Assembly: GCA_934486895.1 (NCBI GenBank)
Contig: CAKSQZ010000007.1
Coordinates: 10,158 to 74,157, forward strand
Source of the DNA: an uncultured Eubacteriales bacterium
Lineage (GTDB): Bacteria > Bacillota > Clostridia > Oscillospirales > Acutalibacteraceae
Length of the DNA: 64,000 nt
Direction of reading: 5' to 3'
Position numbers and translations under genes: made by a program. A model generated the notes under the pieces. The model had not been told where the DNA came from, ran no database searches, and worked only from the letters and a program-made list of their open reading frames with translations. Every line of letters starts with the position of its first letter. Within the stretch, counting starts at the first letter, position 1. Shown here piece after piece: positions 1 through 6,851 of this stretch.

Positions 1-624
1 CGTCTTTTTATTCGGATCGATCATAAAACGCGTTCTTACTTTGTCACATTCGCGATCTCCCGCGACACCCTTTGCAAAATCGGTTCCGTTTTCCATGACA
101 AGGCATTTGCCCTTATAGCCGACCGATCTCAAATTCTCTACCGCACCTTTTGTCACCGACCAGACCTCTGTTGCCTGATTGAGATTATGCTTTAAAAACT
201 TCATCGCCATAGCCCGCATAGGCTTTGAGCGCACACGCTTTGCTATATCTACGTCAAACTTAGTGTGATATGTTATAATCACCGGCATTTTATAGCCTAT
301 TTTCAAAAGCTCGGACGCGATAACGCTTGACGCAAACGGTGAATGAATATGCAAAATATCGAAATGCATTTTTTTCAGATCATAAAGCATTGTCGGTGAT
401 AAGACATTGCCGACTCTGTAACCGAGCTTTTTTGATATATCAAACGAATTATAGCGATAAACACGAAAATCATAATTATCCGTTATATTCGGGTATTTCG
501 GGGTTATCACAGTACAGTTGCAATGATTCTTTTTAAGGTTCAACGCATAATTATATACAGCGTTTGAAACACCGTCGATCGTTGGGGGAAACGACTCGTT
601 GAGTAAAGCGATATTAAGCTTCAT
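1..624 (-). CDS. Glycosyltransferase family 4, N-terminal part (cut by window edge)
   Basis: The start codon ATG is at 624 and the frame stays open for 208 codons to the left edge, so only the N-terminal domain is visible. It begins MKLNIALLNESFPPTIDGVS, the glycine-containing donor/acceptor loop seen at the start of GT4 (GT-B fold) glycosyltransferases. It continues with motifs such as DILHIHSPF and ITYHTKFD, typical of the same fold. Family knowledge points to transfer of a sugar from a nucleotide donor to a lipid or polysaccharide acceptor at the inner membrane face. The acceptor cannot be read from this half. A GAGGA ribosome site lies about 8 nt upstream, inside the preceding small gene, so the two are translationally coupled (11-nt overlap). 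Confidence 0.8.
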   Translation of the reverse strand, partial: MKLNIALLNESFPPTIDGVSNAVYNYALNLKKNHCNCTVITPKYPNITDNYDFRVYRYNSFDISKKLGYRVGNVLSPTMLYDLKKMHFDILHIHSPFASSVIASELLKIGYKMPVIITYHTKFDVDIAKRVRSKPMRAMAMKFLKHNLNQATEVWSVTKGAVENLRSVGYKGKCLVMENGTDFAKGVAGDRECDKVRTRFMIDPNKKT

Positions 625-850
625 CGACGGATTCCTCACTGTCTATCGAAAAGTCGCTTTTATCGAATTCCTCCAGCTCACGCGGAAGATTCGGCTCCCT
701 TTTGAGCGGATCGTATTTAAATTTTCTGCATTTTCCGTCGCCCTCGACCCTGCCGACTATCGGGCAGATAAGCACGCCGTTTTTCTCGTTTACCCGCTCG
801 CAGACGCGGCAGGCAGGCGATATATTGGCACCGTATAATTTAAAGAACAC
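614..850 (-). CDS. Small four-cysteine protein of unknown function
   Basis: This is a 78-residue protein. I chose GTG at 850 because a perfect AGGAGG lies 6 nt upstream; the longer upstream reading has no such site. Four cysteines (C14, C17, C29, C41) are arranged CxxC-x11-C-x11-C, a layout that could bind zinc or an iron-sulfur cluster. They are followed by a basic KCRKFKYDPLKR stretch and a very acidic C-terminal tail (residues 58-78). There is no signal peptide or membrane segment. The gene overlaps the start of the downstream glycosyltransferase by 11 nt and so is probably co-transcribed with it. I recall similar small cysteine proteins in clostridial genomes, without an assigned role. 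Function unknown. Confidence 0.7.
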   Translation of the reverse strand: MFFKLYGANISPACRVCERVNEKNGVLICPIVGRVEGDGKCRKFKYDPLKREPNLPRELEEFDKSDFSIDSEESVDEA

Positions 851-918
851 GACGATCCTCCTACTTTTAATTTTTAATCCATAATATTTTATCATATTTC
901 AACTCGAAAATCTACAAT

Positions 919-952
919 AAAAAGCGAAAAAATAAAATTTTATTCGCTTTTT
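919..952 (-). terminator. Rho-independent terminator of ylbJ
   Basis: The 10-base arm at 919-928 (AAAAAGCGAA) is the reverse complement of 943-952 (TTCGCTTTTT). Read on the - strand, the hairpin starts within the last codons of ylbJ and ends in a U-rich run. Confidence 0.55.
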
Positions 953-1965
953 GCACTTTGCAAACCCAATATAGACGCGCAATAGACTGCACTCAGCAGG
1001 ATCAACGCAAATGACAACTGCGGTGTTGCCGAGAAAAAATAGCTTTTTTCCACCGATGATGTCTGCACTGACTGCGGAAAAACACCGGTCAAAATAAAGC
1101 ACAAAACAAATGAGACTGCCGCATGAAACAATCTGACCGCAATAAGCTTTAGCGGGTGCAAATCCAAATCGGGCGCGCAGGCGTTCAGCTGAAGTATGAC
1201 GGATATACCGCCGAAGCCTGCCGCAGCGGCATAGAAAGGCAGATATGTGCTGACACCCGACAATGACACACAGCCGCCTGTTACTTCGAGCAGACAGCTT
1301 AATGCCGCGTGGACCGGCTTATTAAGCGGCAGTCTTGACACGATCTCCGACACAGCCGAAAACGCCGCGACAAAAGCACAGATGTTTATCATTGATTTTG
1401 TTGCGGACAAAACGGCTGTGACAAGTCCGCCGCCTGTTTTACGGGTGTGTTCGCCGAGATCAAGACTTATCGTGCAAGGCGAAAGCCTTGAAACTGTGAA
1501 TGCCGTGATGAGCGTTGCGAGAGTGTGGCAGGAGAGCAGAATCACCGCTGACTGCCTTGAATGAAGTATTCCCTGCCCGATCGCCGTGAACACAAAGGCG
1601 GGGCCTGCCGAACAGCAATAGTATGCCGCCGACTGCGCACGGTCTTTAGACAAGCTGCCGTTTTTATGCATTATACCGAGCATTGCCGCGCCCGAAGGGT
1701 AGCCCGAAAGCATACTGATAAGAAGTACCGCCGCCTCTTCCCCGCCGCTTTTCAAAAGCACTCTTGCAGGCTTTTTGAGTATTTTAGCGGCGCTTTCGAC
1801 AAAGCCGCACTCTGAGAGATATGATGTGAAGATCAAAAACGGAAAGAGCGACGGTATCAGCACCTGACCGCAGATGTCGATACCTCGGCGGATACCGTCC
1901 GCAGACACCGCACCGCAGATGATAAGAAAAAGCGCAACCGACAGCGCACACACTGTTTTTTTCAT
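940..1965 (-). CDS. ylbJ: Sporulation integral membrane protein YlbJ
   Basis: This 341-residue polytopic membrane protein of the nucleoside-recognition (Gate) superfamily is required for normal spore formation in Bacillus subtilis, where it acts in the mother cell. Hydrophobic helices are spread along the whole chain, with family-like stretches SGYPSGAAMLG and CCSAGPAFVFTAIGQG in the first half and a glycine-rich segment (GFGGISVILQLN) in the second. I chose ATG at 1965 because it gives the expected MKK plus hydrophobic start and has an AAGGAAGG ribosome site. The longer open frame upstream would run through yqfC on the other strand. It is transcribed divergently from yqfC, only 51 nt away, which fits co-regulation during sporulation. 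Confidence 0.87.
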   Translation of the reverse strand: MKKTVCALSVALFLIICGAVSADGIRRGIDICGQVLIPSLFPFLIFTSYLSECGFVESAAKILKKPARVLLKSGGEEAAVLLISMLSGYPSGAAMLGIMHKNGSLSKDRAQSAAYYCCSAGPAFVFTAIGQGILHSRQSAVILLSCHTLATLITAFTVSRLSPCTISLDLGEHTRKTGGGLVTAVLSATKSMINICAFVAAFSAVSEIVSRLPLNKPVHAALSCLLEVTGGCVSLSGVSTYLPFYAAAAGFGGISVILQLNACAPDLDLHPLKLIAVRLFHAAVSFVLCFILTGVFPQSVQTSSVEKSYFFSATPQLSFALILLSAVYCASILGLQSAKSE

Positions 1966-2016
1966 AAAACACCTTCCTTTGGCATAAATATCTAAACAAC
2001 TGAAAGGGTGAATATC

Positions 2017-2292
2017 ATGGCAACGGACAAACAGAAAAGACCGCACAGAATAGCGGACGCGCTCGGCTTTCCGGAGGGCACTGTGGGCAAGGGGCTCTAC
2101 ATTCAAATATATTCAAACCGCACTGTCAATATCGAAGGAAACTGCAATGTTTTGAACTACTCGGATGAAAAGGTCGCCATAAACACGCAAAACAGTATTT
2201 TGAATATCTGCGGAAGCGGTCTTTCGATAAGCGAGTTCGGCGAACAAAATCTTAATATTACAGGCTGTATAAAATCTGTTTCATTTTGCTGA
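2017..2292 (+). CDS. yqfC: Sporulation protein YqfC
   Basis: This is a 91-residue member of the YqfC family, a small protein produced under sporulation control and almost always encoded just before yqfD. The sequence shows the family pattern of a charged N terminus followed by short beta-like repeats (NRTVNIEGNCNVLNY, NSILNICGSGLSI, NLNITGCIKSV). GTG at 2008 is in frame, but the GAAAGGG ribosome site at 2002-2008 is correctly spaced only for ATG at 2017, so that start is used. yqfD begins 18 nt after its stop. The biochemical role is not known. Confidence 0.85.
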   Translation: MATDKQKRPHRIADALGFPEGTVGKGLYIQIYSNRTVNIEGNCNVLNYSDEKVAINTQNSILNICGSGLSISEFGEQNLNITGCIKSVSFC

Positions 2293-2310
2293 TAAGAGGA
2301 GACGATATTA

Positions 2311-3495
2311 TTGCCGCTGACAAGCGTTTTTAAATATATTTTTTCCTATGTTGAATTTGAATCGAAAAAAGGTTTTTTTGAGAGATTTTTAAATCTTTGC
2401 GCGAGAAAAAAGATAAAAGTTTATTCGCCTAAGATCAAAAACGGCAAGCTTTTCGGCGGCATGAATGTCAAAGATTATCTGAAGATCGCTCCGACCGCGA
2501 GAAAAGCTCAGACGGTTTTGAAGATCCGCGCGAAAAAGGGGCTTTTTTTCACTGCGAAAAAATACAAACACCGAAGCGGACTTGCGGCAGGAACAGCGGT
2601 TTTTATTATTTTGCTTGAGGTGCTGTCGTCATTTGTCTGGAATATAAACATTGTGGGATCGGGCGATCTGCCGAGAGCCGAAATCGAGCAAAAGCTCAAA
2701 GATTTCGGGATAGAAGAACCGTGCCCGACATCAAGGCTCGGCGCGTCAAACGCCAAGGAGATACGCAATGAAATGCTCAACGGCATTGACTCGCTTTCCT
2801 GGGCGGCTATAAATTTAGACGGGTGTATTCTCGATGTGGAATGTCGGCTGAAAGCAAAAACTCCGCCGAGGCCCGAATATACTCCGAGTAATATTGTCGC
2901 AAATAAAGGCGGTGTCATAACCGAGATCAAAGCATACGGAGGAACACCGTGCGTTAAAGCCGGTCAAGCTGTTGTGAAAGGTCAGCTTTTGGTTTCGGGC
3001 GCAGTCGAGCTGACTAACGGCGGAACGCTTTTCTGCCATTCGAGCGCGTTGATAAAAGCGCAGGTCGAAAACATTGTTGAGACCAGGATAACATTCAGGC
3101 AAGTCGACAAGACGACTCTGGCAGCACCTGTGAGAAGAACCGTGCTTTCTGTGTTCGGAATGAATCTGCCGATGTTTTTCGGCAGAGTTGACGGTGAATA
3201 CGAAGTTCGCAGGCAGGTGAAAACGCCTGAATTTTCGGGAGTCAGGCTTCCGATATCGGTAACGACAGCAAGTTTTTATCCGATAAACTCGAGAGAATAC
3301 GAGATAGATCTTCAAAGTGCGATGAAACTTGCAGAGGAAACGATCGAAAAAAACGCTGCCGACAAATTTAAAAACCGCATAATAAGCAAGGGGAAAACCG
3401 AGTTTAAGACATATTCCGACGGAGTTTATGCGCTCAGACGCTACCTATGCGAAGAAAACATAGGCTATGATGAAAAAATTTTAATAAACGAGTGA
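2311..3495 (+). CDS. yqfD: Sporulation protein YqfD
   Basis: This 394-residue protein starts at TTG, with AAGAGGAG about 9 nt upstream. A cytoplasmic N-terminal part with many Lys and Arg residues precedes one clear membrane helix (about residues 90-111). An extracytoplasmic region follows that starts with a POTRA-like pattern (INIVGSGDLPRAEIEQKL). This architecture matches YqfD, a sporulation membrane protein encoded between yqfC and phoH in many Firmicutes. The stop at 3493-3495 overlaps the -35 box of the phoH promoter, so the sporulation pair and the housekeeping operon downstream can be transcribed separately. Confidence 0.88.
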   Translation: MPLTSVFKYIFSYVEFESKKGFFERFLNLCARKKIKVYSPKIKNGKLFGGMNVKDYLKIAPTARKAQTVLKIRAKKGLFFTAKKYKHRSGLAAGTAVFIILLEVLSSFVWNINIVGSGDLPRAEIEQKLKDFGIEEPCPTSRLGASNAKEIRNEMLNGIDSLSWAAINLDGCILDVECRLKAKTPPRPEYTPSNIVANKGGVITEIKAYGGTPCVKAGQAVVKGQLLVSGAVELTNGGTLFCHSSALIKAQVENIVETRITFRQVDKTTLAAPVRRTVLSVFGMNLPMFFGRVDGEYEVRRQVKTPEFSGVRLPISVTTASFYPINSREYEIDLQSAMKLAEETIEKNAADKFKNRIISKGKTEFKTYSDGVYALRRYLCEENIGYDEKILINE

Positions 3496-3520
3496 CAAAC
3501 GGCGATTTTTGTGTTATACT
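3492..3520 (+). promoter_or_regulatory. Sigma-A-type promoter for phoH-ybeY-era
   Basis: A GTGACA box (3492-3497) and a TATACT box (3515-3520) are separated by 17 bases; each differs from consensus at one position. The promoter lies at the end of yqfD and before the phoH ribosome site. Confidence 0.65.
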
Positions 3521-3567
3521 GTTTGTGCATATAAATGTATCAATTCTTTATGAAAAGGGTCGTTTGA

Positions 3568-4566
3568 GTGACTTACAAAACCATCGATTTAAGCAATCTT
3601 GAAAATCCGAGCGCAATGTTCGGCAGTTTTGACGAAAATATCAAGCTTATTGAAAAGCTGTGCGGCGTTTCAATAGTTTATCGCGACGGCGCTTTAAAAA
3701 TCGGCGGCGACGATATGGCTGTTGAGACTGCTTTGCGTGTCATCCGCTCAATGGAGCAGACCATTGCCGCAGGCGGCAGTATCGACACGCAGGAAGTCAG
3801 ATATCTTGTGTCACTTAAAGACGATGATGAGAGCGACAGCTTCACCGACTTGAAACAGGAGGACGGCTGTATTTGCATCACACAGAAAGGCAGACCCGTC
3901 AAGCCGAAAACGCTCGGTCAGAAAAAGTATGTCGATGCCATTGAAAACAACACCGTTGTTTTAGGAGTCGGTCCTGCCGGAACAGGTAAGACATATCTTG
4001 CAGTCGCGGAGGCTGTGAGGGCTTTCAAGGCAAAGCAAGTTGCAAGAATCATTTTAACACGTCCCGCGGTCGAAGCCGGCGAGAAGCTCGGATTTCTTCC
4101 AGGAGATCTTCAGCAGAAGATCGATCCGTATCTTCGTCCGCTTTATGATGCGCTTTTCGATATGCTCGGCTCTGAATCGTTTCAAAAGCAGCAGGAAAAA
4201 GGCGCTATCGAAGTCGCTCCGCTGGCATACATGAGAGGACGCACGCTGGACGACAGCTTTATCATCCTTGATGAAGCGCAGAACACAACGAAGGAACAAA
4301 TGAAGATGTTTCTCACCAGGCTCGGATTTAATTCCAAAATGGTTGTTACAGGCGATGTTACTCAGATCGATCTGCCCGACGGCAAGACAAGCGGACTTAC
4401 AGACGCTATGCGTGTTTTAAAGTCGGTAGATGATATTTCAATAGTCAAGCTCACGCAGAAAGATGTCGTAAGACATCATCTCGTGCAGGAAATAGTCAAA
4501 GCGTATGAAAAAGCATACGAAAGAACAAATGATAAAACAAGGAGAAAAGGATATGGACAAAATTAA
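3568..4566 (+). CDS. phoH: PhoH family ATPase
   Basis: This 332-residue protein has a KH-like N-terminal part (about 1-110) and a PhoH ATPase domain. The Walker A motif GPAGTGKT is at 135-142 and the Walker B motif FIILDEAQN at 231-239. PhoH proteins are P-loop NTPases linked to RNA metabolism and, in Firmicutes, are encoded next to ybeY and era as here. I chose GTG at 3568 because AAAAGGG lies 7 nt upstream and no closer start fits. The 3' end overlaps ybeY by 14 nt, so translation is likely coupled. Confidence 0.92.
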   Translation: MTYKTIDLSNLENPSAMFGSFDENIKLIEKLCGVSIVYRDGALKIGGDDMAVETALRVIRSMEQTIAAGGSIDTQEVRYLVSLKDDDESDSFTDLKQEDGCICITQKGRPVKPKTLGQKKYVDAIENNTVVLGVGPAGTGKTYLAVAEAVRAFKAKQVARIILTRPAVEAGEKLGFLPGDLQQKIDPYLRPLYDALFDMLGSESFQKQQEKGAIEVAPLAYMRGRTLDDSFIILDEAQNTTKEQMKMFLTRLGFNSKMVVTGDVTQIDLPDGKTSGLTDAMRVLKSVDDISIVKLTQKDVVRHHLVQEIVKAYEKAYERTNDKTRRKGYGQN

Positions 4567-5044
4567 GGTCACGATCACGGACAAGCAGAAAAAGATCAAA
4601 ATGCCGACGGGTATCCGTATGCTGCTCCGCAGGTGCTGTGTCGCAGTACTCAAAACAGAGGAATTCAGCGATCCGGCAGAAGTGAATATTTACTTTGTTG
4701 ACGATGAGGAGATACATAAGCTCAACAATGAATTCCGCAAGATAGACCGACCGACCGATGTGCTTTCGTTCCCGCTCGGTGAAAACGGCGTTTACGACAT
4801 CAACCCCGAAACAGGCGCGAAAATGCTCGGCGACATTGTTATTTCCGCGCAGACAGCGGAAAAGCAAGCCAACGATTACAACCAGCCGTTCCAGCGCGAG
4901 ATGGCGTTCCTCACCGCTCATTCTATGCTTCATCTTTTAGGCTACGATCATGAAGAGGGCGGTATCGAGGCTGTTCGTATGCAGGAAAAGGAACGCATTG
5001 TTATGCAGCTTCTCGGCTATCAGGACACGCCGTTTGAAAACTGA
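4553..5044 (+). CDS. ybeY: Endoribonuclease YbeY (rRNA maturation factor)
   Basis: This 163-residue metal-dependent endoribonuclease acts in 16S rRNA 3'-end maturation and 70S quality control. The signature histidines H123, H127 and H133 sit in HSMLHLLGYDH, which binds zinc. The RPTDVLSFPL motif near residue 66 is also typical. The open frame extends upstream to 4505, but AAGGAG at 4539-4544 sits 8 nt before ATG at 4553, which also gives the normal family length. It overlaps the end of phoH and is followed 11 nt later by era, the classic phoH-ybeY-era arrangement. Confidence 0.93.
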   Translation: MDKIKVTITDKQKKIKMPTGIRMLLRRCCVAVLKTEEFSDPAEVNIYFVDDEEIHKLNNEFRKIDRPTDVLSFPLGENGVYDINPETGAKMLGDIVISAQTAEKQANDYNQPFQREMAFLTAHSMLHLLGYDHEEGGIEAVRMQEKERIVMQLLGYQDTPFEN

Positions 5045-5055
5045 CGGAGGGTTTT

Positions 5056-5952
5056 ATGCAAAACGAAAGATCGACTTCGGCGTTTATCGCAATAGTCGGA
5101 AAGCCGAATGTCGGCAAATCATCGATACTCAACCGCCTTTTGGGCACTAAGGTCGCGATAGTTTCATCGAAGCCGCAGACCACACGCACCAAGATCACGG
5201 GAATACTCACAAAAGGCAGCGATCAGCTTGTTTTTATTGACACGCCGGGGCTCCACAAACCGAAGAACGCTTTAGGTGAAAACATGGTGAAAGCGGTCAA
5301 TGAGGGAATGACCGATGTTGACTGCTGCGCGCTTGTTGTTGAGCCCGATGAAAAGATCGCTCCCGCGGAGTATGAGTTTATCGAGCGTTTTAAAAAGCAG
5401 AAGCTGCCGAGTGTTTTGGTTATCAACAAAACCGACACTATAAAGGAAAAATCCGCGTTGCTCGGTGTTATAGCCGCTTATTCAAAGCTTTATGATTTTG
5501 ATGCTGTTATCCCTGTTTCCGCAAGAACGGGAGACGGTATTGACGAACTGCTTGATAAGTTTTTTGAATACCGAACAGAATCGGTACACTTTTTTGACGA
5601 CGATTCGCTGACAGATCAGCCCGAGCGTGTTATTGCTTCCGAGCTTATAAGAGAAAAGCTTTTATATATGCTCGATAAGGAAGTGCCGCACGGTCTGGCG
5701 GTCGATATCGAAGCATTTTCCGACAGAGGCGATCAGCTTGATCTTTCGGCTGTTATTTATTGCGAAAAAAGCAGCCATAAAGGAATCATCATAGGAAAAA
5801 ACGGCGCTATGCTCAAAAAGATCGGTACAGCCGCAAGAATAGAACTGCAAAAGTTTTTCGGCTGTAAGGTCAACTTGAAGCTTTGGGTCAAGATCAAGGA
5901 AGGCTGGCGAAACAGAGTAGGCTCGATCCACGATTTCGGACTGGATCTATAA
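5056..5952 (+). CDS. era: GTPase Era
   Basis: This 298-residue essential GTPase binds 16S rRNA and helps small-subunit assembly. G-box motifs are visible: GKPNVGKS (15-22), DTPG (62-65) and NKTD (124-127). A C-terminal KH domain follows, with the IIIGKNGAMLKKIG loop, for rRNA binding. A CGGAGGG ribosome site precedes ATG at 5056. Its neighbours phoH and ybeY act in the same process. Confidence 0.97.
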   Translation: MQNERSTSAFIAIVGKPNVGKSSILNRLLGTKVAIVSSKPQTTRTKITGILTKGSDQLVFIDTPGLHKPKNALGENMVKAVNEGMTDVDCCALVVEPDEKIAPAEYEFIERFKKQKLPSVLVINKTDTIKEKSALLGVIAAYSKLYDFDAVIPVSARTGDGIDELLDKFFEYRTESVHFFDDDSLTDQPERVIASELIREKLLYMLDKEVPHGLAVDIEAFSDRGDQLDLSAVIYCEKSSHKGIIIGKNGAMLKKIGTAARIELQKFFGCKVNLKLWVKIKEGWRNRVGSIHDFGLDL

Positions 5953-6004
5953 ATTGTCAGACATATTTTCCGCCGCTGAGCACACTATAAAAACGGTGAT
6001 AACG

Positions 6005-6229
6005 GTGGAAAATTATTTTTGGGGAAATTTTGCGGCAACGGGCAAAATAACCGACTATCTTATTTATAAAAACACCGCGGAGGCATTGCAACATGGAAAC
6101 TCAGGCGGCACTCGGTCTTGTGATTCGGGAAAGGCGCGTTTCGGAGTCGGACAGGCTGATAACGGTGCTGACGGACAAGGCAGGCGTGATAAAGGCATTT
6201 GTGCCGAACGCGCTGAAAATAAACTCTAA
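6005..6229 (+). CDS. YqzL-like small protein, reading frame runs into recO
   Basis: From GTG at 6005 the frame encodes a short motif, YFWGNFAATGKITDYLIYK. It resembles the conserved core of YqzL, a roughly 45-residue Firmicutes protein of unknown function encoded between era and recO. Spacing of the aromatic W from the start also fits. Unlike the family norm, no stop follows the motif. The frame continues for about 45 more codons out of phase with recO and ends at 6229, giving 74 residues. The C-terminal part is low-complexity (Gly, Ala, Arg) and looks like read-through of the recO frame. The ribosome site is weak. TTG at 5954 is an alternative start. Either the tail is tolerated, or a stop has been lost by a small indel. 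Confidence 0.45.
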   Translation: MENYFWGNFAATGKITDYLIYKNTAEALQHGNSGGTRSCDSGKARFGVGQADNGADGQGRRDKGICAERAENKL

Positions 6230-6824
6230 GTTTCTGAGCGCGACTCAGCTTCTTTCCTGCTCGAAAATGTATATAAAACCGTCAAAAGACAATACTTACC
6301 GCATTTCGGACGCAAAGCCCGTTAATGTTTTTTTCGGGCTAAGGCAGGACATTTCGCTGATGGCGCTTGCGGGATATATGTGCGAGCTTATTGAAGTGCT
6401 GGCACCGTCGGGGGAAGCCGCGCCGGAGTTTTTATCTGTGGCGCTCAATTCTCTTTTTGCGCTTTCGGAAAAAATGCAGGATAAACGAATCGTTAAAGCG
6501 GTTTTTGAGCTTAAATTCTGCTCATATGCCGGATATATGCCCGACCTGACAGGCTGCTGCGAATGCGGCAACAGCGACCCCGAAAACGCTGTTTTCAATG
6601 TGGGAGACGGCGTTTTATACTGCTCGGAACACGGGAACGGTATGGCTGTATCGAAAGGCGTTTTATCGGCTATGAGACATATAATCGACAGCGACGCAAA
6701 GCGCGCTTTTTCGTTTTCGCTCAGCGAACGATCGCTCGACATGCTTTGCAGAGTATGCGAGAAATTCGTTTTGGCTCAGACCGACAGGCGGTTTAAAACG
6801 CTTGATTTTTATAAACAGATATAA
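6093..6824 (+). CDS. recO: DNA repair protein RecO
   Basis: This 243-residue recombination mediator loads RecA on SSB-coated single-stranded DNA with RecR (RecFOR pathway). The N-terminal OB-fold part (about 1-80) contains ERRVSESDRLITVLTDKAG. The C-terminal half carries a CCECG cluster and a later CSEH, the zinc-finger cysteines of Gram-positive RecO. CGGAGG at 6078-6083 is 9 nt before ATG at 6093. The gene follows era in the usual order and overlaps the YqzL-like frame. Confidence 0.93.
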   Translation: METQAALGLVIRERRVSESDRLITVLTDKAGVIKAFVPNALKINSKFLSATQLLSCSKMYIKPSKDNTYRISDAKPVNVFFGLRQDISLMALAGYMCELIEVLAPSGEAAPEFLSVALNSLFALSEKMQDKRIVKAVFELKFCSYAGYMPDLTGCCECGNSDPENAVFNVGDGVLYCSEHGNGMAVSKGVLSAMRHIIDSDAKRAFSFSLSERSLDMLCRVCEKFVLAQTDRRFKTLDFYKQI

Positions 6825-6851
6825 ACGAAAGGTACTTAAATATATTTAGAG

